A stretch of DNA of 64,000 bases from Paenibacillus artemisiicola (GCF_017652985.1 NZ_JAGGDJ010000002.1:186001-250000), one strand, 5' to 3'; positions 1 to 8,246 are shown, counted from the first letter of the stretch. Made by a program: numbers and translations. The notes: generated by a model from the letters alone, not told the origin.

Positions 1-723
1 ATCGTAAGGCGGGAAGAAATGCTTGTCGTCCGCCAGCGTCTTCAACTGATACGCCTTGAGCCGCGCGTCGGTGGAGTAGGCGAGGACGATATCGACTTGA
101 TTTTGGGCGACGGCGTTGTAGACGAGGCTTAATTCCATCGGGAACGTCTTGCCGAACGTAATGCCGTAATACTTGGAGAAGGCCGGATACCCGTCGGAAG
201 CCCGTTCAAGCCACGACGTGTCGACCCCGAGCCGCATGTTCGGCGCGTCGGCCGCGATATCGGAGATCTTCTCGTAGCCTTTGGCTTTGGCCAGATCGGC
301 CCGCACGGTGAAGGCATAGGTATTCTCGAAGCCGAGCGGGTCCATCCAATCGAGATCGTAATATTTCTTGAACCCGGCCTGCGCCTGCTCGAGCACCTTC
401 CGGCGATCCTTGGTCTCCTGAATCGGAAAATGGTTATTGAAGATCTCGCCGGAGTAGAGCGTTCCCATCTGCAGGTCGTTACGCTTGATCGCTTGCAGCA
501 CGACCGGGCTCGACGCGAGGTCCGGAATGATCTCCGCGCTGACGTCCGTCCGGTCTTCGATGAGCGCTTTGTACATTTCGGCTAATATTTTGGTTTCGGT
601 GAACGTCTGCGCGCCTATGATGAAGGTATTTCCCGTGCCGCAGGCGGCGAGCGCCAGCATCATCGCGCACAAGCCGAGCACCGCTATCGTCTTGGTCAGC
701 TTCGCAATCATCGTGTTCTCCAT
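1..723 (-). CDS. opuCC: Osmoprotectant ABC transporter substrate-binding lipoprotein (partial)
   Basis: About 241 residues are visible and the C-terminus runs off the left edge. The start is ATG at 723 (or 711), 10 bp after the permease stop, with a GGAGG just upstream. The N-terminus is a lipoprotein signal ending in LALAAC (Cys28). It is followed by the QTFTETKILAEMYKALIE segment, typical of the OpuC/OsmF/ProX-like family that binds glycine betaine, choline or carnitine outside the membrane. Later residues (YSGEIFNNHF, WMDPLGFENTYAFTVR, NQVDIVLAYSTDARL) also fit that family. It is third in an ATPase-permease-binding protein order. In OpuC operons a second permease usually follows, so one is expected beyond the window. 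Family assignment is firm. The exact substrate (choline, carnitine or glycine betaine) cannot be read. Confidence 0.88.
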   Translation of the reverse strand, partial: MENTMIAKLTKTIAVLGLCAMMLALAACGTGNTFIIGAQTFTETKILAEMYKALIEDRTDVSAEIIPDLASSPVVLQAIKRNDLQMGTLYSGEIFNNHFPIQETKDRRKVLEQAQAGFKKYYDLDWMDPLGFENTYAFTVRADLAKAKGYEKISDIAADAPNMRLGVDTSWLERASDGYPAFSKYYGITFGKTFPMELSLVYNAVAQNQVDIVLAYSTDARLKAYQLKTLADDKHFFPPYD

Positions 724-733
724 TCAACCTCCA

Positions 734-1396
734 CTATATCGTCATTCGTTTCGCGCCGCCGCCGAACCGCCCGGTCAGCCACTTCTCGAGCATGCCGAGC
801 AGCACGTCCACGAGCAGCGCGAGCAGAATCGAGCCCAAGGCGCCCGTCACGATCAGCTCGGGCTTGTTGACCGCCATCCCCGACACGATCAGCTGGCCTA
901 AGCCGCCGGCGCCGATCAGGGTCGCCAGCGTCGCCCAACTGATGATGTACACCATCGTGACCCGGATGCCCGACATGATGTAGGGCACCGACAACGGCAG
1001 CTGGATGAGCAGAATGCGCTGCATCGTTCCGTAGCCCATGCCCCTCGCCGACTCCAGCACGTTGCGGTCGACGGAATCGAAGCCGTCGTACGTATTGCGG
1101 AGAATCGGCATGATGGTGTACAGCAGCAGCGCGACGACCGCCGGCTTCGTGCCGATCCCCATGAGCGGGATCAAGACGGCCAGGAGCGCCAGGCTCGGCA
1201 CGGTCTGCAGCAGGTTGGCCACGAAGAAGACGCTGCCGTTGATCCATCGGATCTGGTTGTACACGAGCGCGATGCCAAGCGGGACGGCCAAGAGGGTGCC
1301 GAGCACGATCGCCGTGAGCGAGATGGCCAAATGCTGGCCTAACGCATGCAGGATGTCGGCGTAGCGTTCCTGCAAGAACGACCAATAGGTCTGCAT
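734..1396 (-). CDS. opuCB: Osmoprotectant ABC transporter permease
   Basis: A 220-residue polytopic membrane protein, the usual size for OpuCB/OpuBB-type permeases. Its first membrane segment is near residues 22-45 (ISLTAIVLGTLLAVPLGIALVY). The cytoplasmic EAA-like coupling loop (ESARGMGYGTMQRILLIQLP) contacts the ATPase. The VNLLQTVPSLALLAVLIPLMGIG-type segment characteristic of ProW/OpuB permeases is seen around residues 60-85. The gene starts 3 bp after the ATPase stop and ends 10 bp before the lipoprotein start, so all three are almost certainly co-transcribed. It forms the membrane channel of the importer. Confidence in family is high; the symbol is by analogy. Confidence 0.9.
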   Translation of the reverse strand: MQTYWSFLQERYADILHALGQHLAISLTAIVLGTLLAVPLGIALVYNQIRWINGSVFFVANLLQTVPSLALLAVLIPLMGIGTKPAVVALLLYTIMPILRNTYDGFDSVDRNVLESARGMGYGTMQRILLIQLPLSVPYIMSGIRVTMVYIISWATLATLIGAGGLGQLIVSGMAVNKPELIVTGALGSILLALLVDVLLGMLEKWLTGRFGGGAKRMTI

Positions 1397-1399
1397 CCG

Positions 1400-2542
1400 T
1401 TACGCCTCCTCTTCCGGAGCGGGGAGGATCTCCGCCAGATGGCGCACGATGCTGCCCCGCGTGATTAGCCCGACGAGCCGTTCCTGGTCGTCGATGACGG
1501 CGAGATTGGACAGCTGGCTGTGGCTCATCATCTCCACCGACTCGGACAGGAGGGAGCCGCTGCGCACGGAATATTGGACGGGCTTCATGACGTCGGCCAC
1601 CGTAATATTCTCCTCCCCGTAATGCTCCAGCACGTTATAGATCGACACGACGCCCTTGAGATGCCTCCGCCGGTCGATGATGAACAGCGTATCGACCTTG
1701 CGCCGCTCCATGATGGAGATGGCTTCGGCCAACCCCTTGTTGGGGTACGCGGTTACGGGCTGGTTCACCATGACCTCGTTGACGGTCGGACTCTCGTAGA
1801 CGTGATCCTCTTGCTGCAGCCGCTTCTGACCGATGAAGGATTCCACGAATTCGTTGGCAGGATACCGCAGAATCCGCTCCGGCGTATCGCTCTGCACGAC
1901 TTCGCCGCTCTTCATGAGGACGATGCGGTCCGCGATCTTGAGCGCTTCGTCCATATCGTGCGTGACGAAAATAATGGTCTTGTGCAGCTCCTGCTGCAGG
2001 CGGACGATCTCGTCCTGCAGCTGCTCGCGGCTGATCGGGTCGAGCGCGCTGAACGGTTCGTCCATCAGAATGATGTCCGGGTCCGCCGCGAACGCGCGGA
2101 TGACCCCGATGCGCTGCTGCTGGCCGCCGCTGAGCTCGGAGGGATAGCGGTCGCGGTACGTGGACGGCTCCAGCCCGACCAGCTTGAGCAGTTCGTCGAC
2201 GCGCTGCTCGATACGGCCGGCCGGCCATTTCTTCAACCGGGGCACGACGCCTACGTTTCGCCCGATCGTCATATGGGGGAATAACCCGATGCTTTGAATG
2301 ACGTAGCCGATTCCGCGGCGCAGCTCGACCGGATCGATATCGCGCGTATCCTTGCCGTCGATCAGAATCGAGCCGCTCGTCGGCGTGACGAGATGGTTGA
2401 TCATTTTCATCGTCGTCGATTTTCCGCAGCCGCTCGGGCCGATCAGCACCGTAAGCTCGCCTTGTTTGAATTCAAGGTTGATATTTTTTAACGCTTGATA
2501 GCCGTCCGGGTAAACCTTGTTGACGTTGCTCATGACAATCAT
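1400..2542 (-). CDS. opuCA: Osmoprotectant ABC transporter ATP-binding protein with CBS domains
   Basis: This ATPase energises osmoprotectant uptake. It carries Walker A GPSGCGKST, signature LSGGQQQR, Walker B IILMDEPFSALDP and the H-loop THDMDEAL. Two CBS domains follow (from VNEVMVNQPVTAYPNKG to about VRHLAEIL); in OpuA/OpuC ATPases these sense ionic strength or cyclic-di-AMP. The reading frame is open to an ATG at 2596. The family normally begins at the MIVMSNVNKVY segment, so ATG 2542 is preferred, with AAAGGATGG 8 nt upstream. ATG 2566 is an alternative. It is the first gene of the three visible opuC genes. I did not find a convincing promoter between it and the palindrome at 2955. Confidence 0.9.
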   Translation of the reverse strand: MIVMSNVNKVYPDGYQALKNINLEFKQGELTVLIGPSGCGKSTTMKMINHLVTPTSGSILIDGKDTRDIDPVELRRGIGYVIQSIGLFPHMTIGRNVGVVPRLKKWPAGRIEQRVDELLKLVGLEPSTYRDRYPSELSGGQQQRIGVIRAFAADPDIILMDEPFSALDPISREQLQDEIVRLQQELHKTIIFVTHDMDEALKIADRIVLMKSGEVVQSDTPERILRYPANEFVESFIGQKRLQQEDHVYESPTVNEVMVNQPVTAYPNKGLAEAISIMERRKVDTLFIIDRRRHLKGVVSIYNVLEHYGEENITVADVMKPVQYSVRSGSLLSESVEMMSHSQLSNLAVIDDQERLVGLITRGSIVRHLAEILPAPEEEA

Positions 2543-3128
2543 GCAGGTATCCATCCTTTTCGACATACTATTTCCAATATGCTCGTTTTCATCCAAGCGA
2601 AACGAATGGAAATTGATTTTTTTGGCAGGGGGCAGGGCAATCTTTTTGTGTTAACCACATGACGATGCAATTCAAACATGGTAAATACAGGATGCTAACC
2701 GAATTGGTAGGGGAACCGAACGCAAGCCGACAACGCAGTGGCGGTCGAATGTCATCTTATATGTACCGCGACGAGGACCCGCAGGTGCTGACGCGTAACG
2801 GTCTCGCCAAGCTGGATAAACCAGCGGACGGGGCGTAATCGGCGAGGTCTTGAGGAACCCGGACAGCCGGGACTGGTCCGCGGCTTGGACGCATCGCGAG
2901 TTCAGCATGGATCGGGGATTACCGAGCGCAGCCGCCAGGCATGCCATGGACGACAACAAGCTGCCGTTCGCGAACGGCAGCTTGTTTGGTCTTCGATCAG
3001 ATCATGAAAGGGAAGGGACCGTGCCCGGACGGAACGCTTCGCCAGCGGGACGTTCGGAGGCGGCAGCCGGCAATTCTGCGGTTGTCGCCATATCTTCTCT
3101 AGAATTCGCCCAGGAATTAGACCGGCAA
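2543..3128. other. Intergenic region without a supported gene
   Basis: The first part carries the leader of the opuC operon. A plus-strand ORF of 59 codons (2659-2838; it contains MSSYMYRDEDPQ) has no recognisable ribosome binding site and no family I know, so it is not called as a gene. The only clear structure is the perfect palindrome at 2955-2986. The remainder (2987-3128) shows nothing I can identify. Confidence 0.5.
2955..2986. terminator. Perfect 32-bp palindrome, probable bidirectional terminator
   Basis: The left arm AACAAGCTGCCGTTCG is followed immediately by its exact reverse complement, ending in TTGTTTGG. As RNA this folds into a strong hairpin on either strand with short U-rich flanks. 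It lies 143 bp beyond the stop of the minus-strand gene ending at 3129, so it most likely ends that transcript. The T-tract is weak. Confidence 0.55.
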
Positions 3129-3995
3129 TTAGTCCAGCAGCCGTTTGTGCTCGAATACATAGGCGAAAATGTCTCCGATGGAGTGCTTGCCCGCCATGAA
3201 CTGAGCGACAAGCCGCTGGGTTGCGGCGGCTTCCGTCCATTGGTTGGCTGCCATCAGCAACTGAATGGCGTTATCGAAGCTCTGGTAAAACGCGATTTGC
3301 GTCTCCTGCGCCGCCTTGCGTTCTTCTTCGGTCGCGCGAATGGCCGACGACTCCGGTTTCCGCTCCTTAGCGGCCGCGGACAAAGCTTGGCGCATCGCCT
3401 CGACGCCGAGGTCGGTGCAGTAAGCCGGCGTTCCGGGCTGTTGGCGCCACGATTCGTCAAGACCGCCGGCATCGACCGGATCGAACCCCGCCTCCGTGAC
3501 CAACCGGAAGACGATCTCCTTCGCTGCGGCGTCGTCGCCGGATACCGGCAGCGCGAAACGGGTTGGCGTCAACGACTGGATTTCCTGCGTTAAGTTATAC
3601 CAATTCGTCGCATTGAACGCTTTGATGACCGGGCGCTTGATTTGCTGCTCGACCCAGCGGCTTTCGGGCATTCCCTGCTCAATGGGCGCGATCAGACCGT
3701 CGCGGTGCAGCGGATAATAATTGCCGGTGTCGACGACAACCGCTCCCGGAGCGGCGTGATCCAGAAATCCCGCCGGCAAGTCGGCCGCGCGCTTCTGGGG
3801 AATGGAGAGGATGACGACGTCGGCGCCTTTCGCCACGTCTTGGACCGCAGCGGGCGTTGCGCCGATTTCTGCGGCTAGATCGCGCAACGCTTGGGAATTG
3901 CTCGAATTGGCGATGGATATTTCATGTTTGTTTCGGGCGAAAATCCGCGCCAGGTTACTGCCGATATGTCCCGTTCCGACGATTGCGATTTTCAT
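3129..3995 (-). CDS. NADP oxidoreductase, F420-dependent-reductase-like family
   Basis: A 288-residue cytosolic dinucleotide-binding protein. The N-terminus MKIAIVGTGHIGSNLARIF is a Rossmann GxGxxG motif as in NADP oxidoreductases of the coenzyme-F420 family. Paenibacillaceae do not normally make F420, so the family name is historical and the cofactor is probably NADPH with an unknown substrate. KAFNATNWYNL around residues 145-155 matches the conserved 'vKafN' segment of the family. The start is supported by AGAAGG 9 nt upstream. It is monocistronic, driven by a strong promoter (4053-4082) overlapped by an operator-like palindrome, which suggests a dedicated repressor located elsewhere. Confidence 0.75.
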   Translation of the reverse strand: MKIAIVGTGHIGSNLARIFARNKHEISIANSSNSQALRDLAAEIGATPAAVQDVAKGADVVILSIPQKRAADLPAGFLDHAAPGAVVVDTGNYYPLHRDGLIAPIEQGMPESRWVEQQIKRPVIKAFNATNWYNLTQEIQSLTPTRFALPVSGDDAAAKEIVFRLVTEAGFDPVDAGGLDESWRQQPGTPAYCTDLGVEAMRQALSAAAKERKPESSAIRATEEERKAAQETQIAFYQSFDNAIQLLMAANQWTEAAATQRLVAQFMAGKHSIGDIFAYVFEHKRLLD

Positions 3996-4041
3996 GATTT
4001 ACAGCCTTCTCTCTCCGTTTATTTGGTGGTCACCTTTAATG

Positions 4042-4082
4042 TGACTGCAGTCAGTATACTGCGGTCAGTTTTTGTTTGTCAA
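4042..4082 (-). promoter_or_regulatory. Sigma-A promoter overlapped by operator-like repeats
   Basis: On the minus strand TTGACA (4077-4082) and TATACT (4053-4058) are separated by 18 bp, a near-consensus housekeeping promoter for the oxidoreductase gene. A perfect 12-bp palindrome TGACTGCAGTCA (4042-4053) abuts the -10. ACTGCAGTCAGT (4044-4055) is repeated as ACTGCGGTCAGT (4058-4069), 14 bp apart. Repeats across the core promoter are typical of TetR- or MarR-type repressor sites. No such regulator gene is adjacent. Confidence 0.65.
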
Positions 4083-4344
4083 TTCCCCCGATCGCGTTTT
4101 GACGAACTTTTTTGATAGGTTCAATTACAAGGCAGGAAGAGACGGGAGGCTATTTCGTGTGTTATTTCTATCCTTTCATCGCGGGAATAGGCTTATGGTT
4201 ATAGTTTGGGGCGAAAAATGGCGTAACGGGTGTGCGCGCAAAATAGAAGCCATGCTTGGAGGGCACCGAATGAGACAAGATTGATAGGACGGGATACCCG
4301 CGAAAGGGGAAGGAGTACGGGCGAGCGGTTGGGAGGAAAGACAT

Positions 4345-4376
4345 AAAAAAAGGCGATATGCAGGGATGCATACCGC
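4345..4376 (-). terminator. Intrinsic terminator on minus strand
   Basis: Read on the minus strand, a 10-bp stem (GCGGTATGCA / TGCATATCGC, one G-U pair) with a TCCC loop is followed by seven T residues. No minus-strand gene lies directly upstream, so the transcript it ends is unknown. Confidence 0.5.
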
Positions 4377-4630
4377 AAAATGAATCGTGACACCTTTAAT
4401 CATACCGATAAAACAATTATTGTATACTTGAATTCAATGCATCGAAAAGTGCTTGACAAGTTCTTTACTAATGCTAAATTCACAAATTGCCGATTTAAAA
4501 GAATCTCGCACGAAGTAGATGAGTAGATTTGTAAGATAATTGTAATGAAAATGAAATGTGCGCTTTAACTTGTCTTAAGGTGAAGGAGCTATACTGGAAC
4601 TCGACCCCCCTTTAGGATATATACCTTAGG

Positions 4631-4665
4631 CCCGCAGCCCGTTGCTGCGGGTCTCTTTTTGTTTT
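4631..4665 (+). terminator. Intrinsic terminator (+)
   Basis: Stem CCCGCAGC / GCTGCGGG with a CCGTT loop, followed by TCTCTTTTTGTTTT. It sits 66 bp upstream of the next gene start at 4731. It is therefore either the end of a short upstream transcript or an attenuator in the leader of that gene. Confidence 0.65.
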
Positions 4666-4730
4666 GCCGACAACGATATCGGCCTTTCGCATCCGGCTTA
4701 GATTGCGAGGCGGCATTTTGGGAAACGCTA

Positions 4731-5246
4731 ATGGAAAAACAGGATAAGGACAAGGACCAAATGATCGGGTTGCTCCTCGCCATCGGCATCTTCAATTTGA
4801 CGGCTTTCATCTTTTGCAAACGGCTTACCGGGAATCAAATCGTTCACGTCTGGTCGTTCACCGTGGCCTTTCAAAACACCTTCGACTTGTACGTCGACTT
4901 TAAATATCACGGGTACTGGTATTTTACCAAGGGCGTGGACTGGCCGGGATTATTGGCGCATTCGGTGCTCCTCCCGCCCGTCAACATGATGATCTTGAAT
5001 GGGTATCCGTTTCACAAGCCATGGCGATATCAGGTCTTCTATTTGCTGGCGTGGGATGTGGTCGTGGGATTGTACGAGTTAGTGACGCTGCTCCCCAGGC
5101 CGTGGGGGTATTTCAGCTACGGCTGGTGGACGATCTGGCATTCGTTGATCATTAACCCGATCCTGATGCTGATCTTGTTGGCGTATTTTCTGTTGGTCCG
5201 GAAGATGGAGAATAAGCTGGCATACGGAACGCGGTCGTCCGATTAG
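4731..5246 (+). CDS. Multi-pass membrane protein, CBO0543-like family
   Basis: 171 residues from ATG 4731 with a weak GGGA site. The longer frame from 4659 would begin inside the upstream terminator. There are four to five predicted membrane segments, for example MIGLLLAIGIFNLTAFIF, LLAHSVLLPPVNMMIL, VFYLLAWDVVVGLYELVTLL and LIINPILMLILLAYFLLV. The order of aromatic and Pro motifs (FHKPWRYQVFYLLAWD, YELVTLL...GYFSYGWWTIWHSLI) resembles the CBO0543 family of spore-former membrane proteins, whose function is not known. A terminator follows directly. Family call is moderate. Confidence 0.65.
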   Translation: MEKQDKDKDQMIGLLLAIGIFNLTAFIFCKRLTGNQIVHVWSFTVAFQNTFDLYVDFKYHGYWYFTKGVDWPGLLAHSVLLPPVNMMILNGYPFHKPWRYQVFYLLAWDVVVGLYELVTLLPRPWGYFSYGWWTIWHSLIINPILMLILLAYFLLVRKMENKLAYGTRSSD

Positions 5247-5255
5247 GACGCGAAA

Positions 5256-5290
5256 GCAGCCGGTCGACCATGACCGGCTGCTTGTGCTTC
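5256..5290 (+). terminator. Intrinsic terminator
   Basis: A 10-bp perfect stem GCAGCCGGTC / GACCGGCTGC with a 6-nt loop and a T-rich tail, 10 bp after the CBO0543-like gene stop. Confidence 0.7.
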
Positions 5291-5398
5291 TTGGGCGCGA
5301 TCGCGAACGCGCTCGTAACCCGGTTCGTCTCGCTAACGATTCATGACCGGCTATGCCGTAGACGATCGGCAATTAATAACGGATAGCCGTGAAATAGC

Positions 5399-5426
5399 TT
5401 GACATCAAAACGCGATATAGTATGAT
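5399..5426 (+). promoter_or_regulatory. Sigma-A promoter for the SAM riboswitch transcript
   Basis: TTGACA (5399-5404) and TATGAT (5421-5426) are spaced by 16 bp. The riboswitch aptamer begins about 25 nt downstream, so this is the expected position for the leader promoter. Confidence 0.7.
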
Positions 5427-5450
5427 GAAGCTAATTGAATACGTTGTACT

Positions 5451-5582
5451 TTCTTATCAAGAGCAGGCGGAGGGACTAGCCCGATGAAGCCCGGCAACCG
5501 ACATACCTTTGCGTTACGAAGGCATGCACGGTGCTAATTCTTGCGGAAACGCTGAACGAAGCGAATCCGAGAGATAAGAGCG
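5451..5582 (+). ncRNA. SAM-I (S-box) riboswitch aptamer
   Basis: The conserved S-box elements appear in order: TTCTTATCAAGAG opening the P1 helix, GGCGGAGGGACTAGCCC, GATGAAGCCCGGCAACC, the GGTGCTAATTC segment and the closing GAGATAAGAG that pairs back with CTTATC. These match the SAM-I class that senses S-adenosylmethionine. A terminator hairpin with seven T residues follows at 5606-5639, so the switch is expected to shut off transcription when SAM is plentiful. The gene it controls starts at 5681. Confidence 0.95.
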
Positions 5583-5605
5583 AGGATCCGACTTTGTCCG
5601 TTCAT

Positions 5606-5639
5606 GACCTTTCTCTTACTCCGGAGAAGGTCTTTTTTT
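5606..5639 (+). terminator. Riboswitch-controlled terminator
   Basis: Stem GACCTT-(T)-CTC / GAG-AAGGTC followed by TTTTTTT. It is placed between the aptamer and the ribosome binding site, as in other S-box leaders. Confidence 0.85.
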
Positions 5640-5680
5640 GTTTTCATCATCCCATTCACCATCGTATAGGAGGAGCAGAC

Positions 5681-6196
5681 ATGCCCATCTTGATTCCCGC
5701 CCGCGCCGCGACGGAAGAGACAGACGCCCATGACCCGCGGCTTCGTCCGCTTCATGATGCACTGCCGCATGTGCACGAATCGGCATGGGGGCTTGAATTC
5801 TTGCGCAAATGCAGCATTACCCGCATCGAATGCTTTCAATTCGGCGCGAAGCCATTCGGACGGGAGGCGGATATGCGCGGGCTGATCGCGCTCTCCACGA
5901 ATACGGGCATCGTCGGCTTACAGGAATTCGCGGTTCCGCGCAAAAGCCTGAAGGGCGATTTGGTGATGTGGGCCGCGCCGTTTCAGCGGATGAAAGGCAT
6001 GAACATGGCGGAAGGCATCCGCTTCCCGCAGCTGAAGAAAGACGTCTGGGGAACCGAGCGCGTTGCGTTCGTCGAATCCGCGTTCGTCGATCTCATCGAC
6101 AAGTACGGAGGGAAAGTTAACGATGGGGGCGAACGGAACGATTACCTGGACCGAGCCTGGTTATTCGAGCATGCGCAAGCGTACGTCGCGTTTTAA
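5681..6196 (+). CDS. Unrecognised protein under SAM-I riboswitch control
   Basis: 171 residues from ATG 5681, preceded by an ideal AGGAGG. The open frame extends upstream into the riboswitch but that part is not coding. I do not recognise a full-length family. Residues about 44-80 (SITRIECFQFGAKPF...LIALSTNTGIVGLQEFAVP) resemble the N-terminal capping domain of enolase-superfamily (mandelate racemase/muconate lactonising) enzymes. No barrel domain follows and the protein ends after a charged segment, so it is not a complete enzyme of that family. There is no signal peptide or membrane segment. Control by a SAM riboswitch suggests a link to methionine, cysteine or SAM metabolism. It is a single gene with its own terminator downstream (6293). 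Confidence 0.8.
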   Translation: MPILIPARAATEETDAHDPRLRPLHDALPHVHESAWGLEFLRKCSITRIECFQFGAKPFGREADMRGLIALSTNTGIVGLQEFAVPRKSLKGDLVMWAAPFQRMKGMNMAEGIRFPQLKKDVWGTERVAFVESAFVDLIDKYGGKVNDGGERNDYLDRAWLFEHAQAYVAF

Positions 6197-6292
6197 GCCC
6201 GGCGGGAAACCTTCCTACGAATCCCATTGTCTCCGGGTCTAGCGCGAATCGGATCGCGGCTGCTTGAACGAATAGCGGCTCCCAAGACCTGC

Positions 6293-6323
6293 ATCGCGTA
6301 CCCCATGGGTACGCGATTTTTAT
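6293..6323 (+). terminator. Intrinsic terminator
   Basis: Stem ATCGCGTACCC / GGGTACGCGAT with a CAT loop and a TTTTTATT tail. It ends the riboswitch-controlled transcript. Confidence 0.8.
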
Positions 6324-6470
6324 TGGGGTTCGTGTCGTAATTCCGCGTGCCCGGATAGGCGACCCTTACCATGAAAGCGATTTACAGAAGGTTGAACGTA
6401 TGCCATACTACTAAATGAAAATCCGGCCTTATCCATCATTCGCGGCGTCGATTCGGGAGGGAGTACGTAC

Positions 6471-8234
6471 ATGATCGCCGGCTATTGGAACCGGGTGCGG
6501 CTGCTGCAAAAATTGATTCTCGTCGTCATCTTGTTCTTGATCATTCCCGTCCTGATCATCGGCTACTTTTTATTTTCGGCCAGTCTCTCGCTAGCGCAGA
6601 AGGAAGGACGCGAGATGCTGGAGAAGGTGGTCTATCAGCTGAACGAGAATATCGAATACCGGATTATCGGGTATCAGAATATCTTGATGCAGCTCTCGCT
6701 CGATTCCGGCATTACGACAACGCTTACGCAGCCTTACCGGTCGCTCGAAGAAGAAGTCATGGGCTTGCAGCAGATCAATTCCGCCGTCAGCCGCATCCGC
6801 TCATATTTTCCGATGAAGACTATCCAGTTCTATAAGAGCAATCCCCACCTGCACGAGGACGGCGGAACGGTGCTGAACCTCGAGCGGGCGGAGACCAAGG
6901 ATTGGTATGCCGATATGAAGGCCGGGAACCAATCCTTCTATTGGTATTTCAACTGGAAGGACGATCATTCCGAGCCTTCCCTCTATCTGAGCGAATGGCT
7001 CGTGGATTACATATCGAACGAGAAGTACGGGATCATTCACGTGGAAGTGTCGAACCGGGCGTTGTTCGATCAGATCACCAATCCGCTGGCGCTGAAGAAG
7101 GGCGGCTTCATGGTCTTGGACGAACAGGGCAGGGTGCTGGCGAATTACTTGGATCCGCGGGGGGGCACGGATACGGTCCGCCCCGCCTATCTGGAACGCG
7201 TGTACGACGCGAAGCAAGGCTGGTACCCGGCCAAAATCAAAGGCCAGCAAAGCCTGGTCGTGTACGAGACGAACCGCCTGGGCTGGAAGGTCGTGACCGT
7301 CGTCAGCCAGCAAGAGCTGTGGCAGAAGCTCCGGCTGGTGAAGCAGGCGGCGGTCTCCGTCAGCATCCTGTTCGTCGTGCTGACCGTCGGCGTGCTCGCC
7401 GGATTCGGGCTGCGAACCACCAAGCGCCTCAACTTCCTCATCCGGAGCATGCGCAGGGTACGAAGCGGCGATCTGGGGCTTACCATCAAAGTACACCGCA
7501 AGGACGAGCTCGCGGATCTCGAAACGGAGTTCAATACCATGTCCATCCGTCTGGATCAGTCGATGGAAGAGATCGCCGAAGCCAGGAGCCGGGCGGAGAG
7601 AGAGAAGCTGAATCTGCTGCAGGCGCAGATCAATCCGCATTTCCTCTACAACACGCTGGCGCTCGTGAAGAGCATGGCCATGGACGTCGGCTCCTCCGAG
7701 ATCAGCGGCACGGTGGACGCGCTGGCCAAGTTTTTCCGGCTGGCCCTGAACCGCGGCGTCGACGTCCTGCCTTTCAGAGACGAATTGGAGCATGTGAAGG
7801 CTTATCTGGAGATTCACGAGTCGCGGTATCCCGGACGGCTGACCGTCGCGTTCGACGTGGAGGAAGCGGCGCTAACCTGCGACATCGTCAAAATCACCTT
7901 GCAGCCGATCGTGGAAAACGCGCTGCTGCATGCGTTCGTGCACACCGGCGGAAGAGGCAGCCTGACGATCTCCGCCGCGCTGCGGCAGGAATCGCTGTGC
8001 ATCGCGATCGCGGATAACGGCTCCGGCATGAATCAGGAGCAGCTGCGGGAGCTGCTGGAGAACGCGGACGGCGCCGGCGAGAACGGCGGATTCGGGATCT
8101 ATAACGTGAATGAACGGTTGAAGCGCCATTACGGCCAGTCTTACCGGCTGCTCATCCGAAGCGCGCCGGGAGAAGGGACCGCGGTTCAGCTGTACATCCC
8201 GCAGAAGAAGAGGCAGGCCGCCGCGGCAGGCTAA
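6471..8234 (+). CDS. yesM: YesM-type sensor histidine kinase
   Basis: 587 residues. Membrane segment at about 15-36, extracytoplasmic sensor (Cache-like) from 37 to about 288, second membrane segment at about 291-313, then HAMP. The His_kinase domain has the phospho-acceptor in QAQINPHFLYNTL (His about 390). The ATPase domain shows VENALLHAF and ADNGSGM near 480-515 and GGFGIYNVNERLK. This is the LytS/YesM class, which phosphorylates an AraC-type YesN partner, the next gene 12 bp downstream. The start has GGGAGGGAG. Context (Lpl-type permeases and binding lipoprotein) points to sensing of an extracellular oligosaccharide. Assignment is firm; the ligand is unknown. Confidence 0.93.
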   Translation: MIAGYWNRVRLLQKLILVVILFLIIPVLIIGYFLFSASLSLAQKEGREMLEKVVYQLNENIEYRIIGYQNILMQLSLDSGITTTLTQPYRSLEEEVMGLQQINSAVSRIRSYFPMKTIQFYKSNPHLHEDGGTVLNLERAETKDWYADMKAGNQSFYWYFNWKDDHSEPSLYLSEWLVDYISNEKYGIIHVEVSNRALFDQITNPLALKKGGFMVLDEQGRVLANYLDPRGGTDTVRPAYLERVYDAKQGWYPAKIKGQQSLVVYETNRLGWKVVTVVSQQELWQKLRLVKQAAVSVSILFVVLTVGVLAGFGLRTTKRLNFLIRSMRRVRSGDLGLTIKVHRKDELADLETEFNTMSIRLDQSMEEIAEARSRAEREKLNLLQAQINPHFLYNTLALVKSMAMDVGSSEISGTVDALAKFFRLALNRGVDVLPFRDELEHVKAYLEIHESRYPGRLTVAFDVEEAALTCDIVKITLQPIVENALLHAFVHTGGRGSLTISAALRQESLCIAIADNGSGMNQEQLRELLENADGAGENGGFGIYNVNERLKRHYGQSYRLLIRSAPGEGTAVQLYIPQKKRQAAAAG

Positions 8235-8246
8235 GAGGGGGTTAAC

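Larger units (their letters stand above)
4083..4730. other. Intergenic region with two terminators and an AT-rich stretch
   Basis: No gene is supported here. Short reverse ORFs at 4168-4403 have unnatural composition and are cut by the hairpin at 4353-4376. From about 4380 to 4600 the DNA becomes notably AT-rich compared with its neighbours. It contains a -35-like TTGACA at 4453 with a poor -10, and ends in the terminator at 4631. A short untranslated transcript is possible (see findings). Confidence 0.4.

Noticed and set aside
2955..2986. Transposon end or attachment site at the perfect palindrome
   Set aside because: There is no transposase, integrase or target duplication nearby; a terminator explains it.
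4168..4403. Three short overlapping minus-strand ORFs
   Set aside because: They run through a terminator hairpin and have no ribosome binding site; composition is not protein-like.
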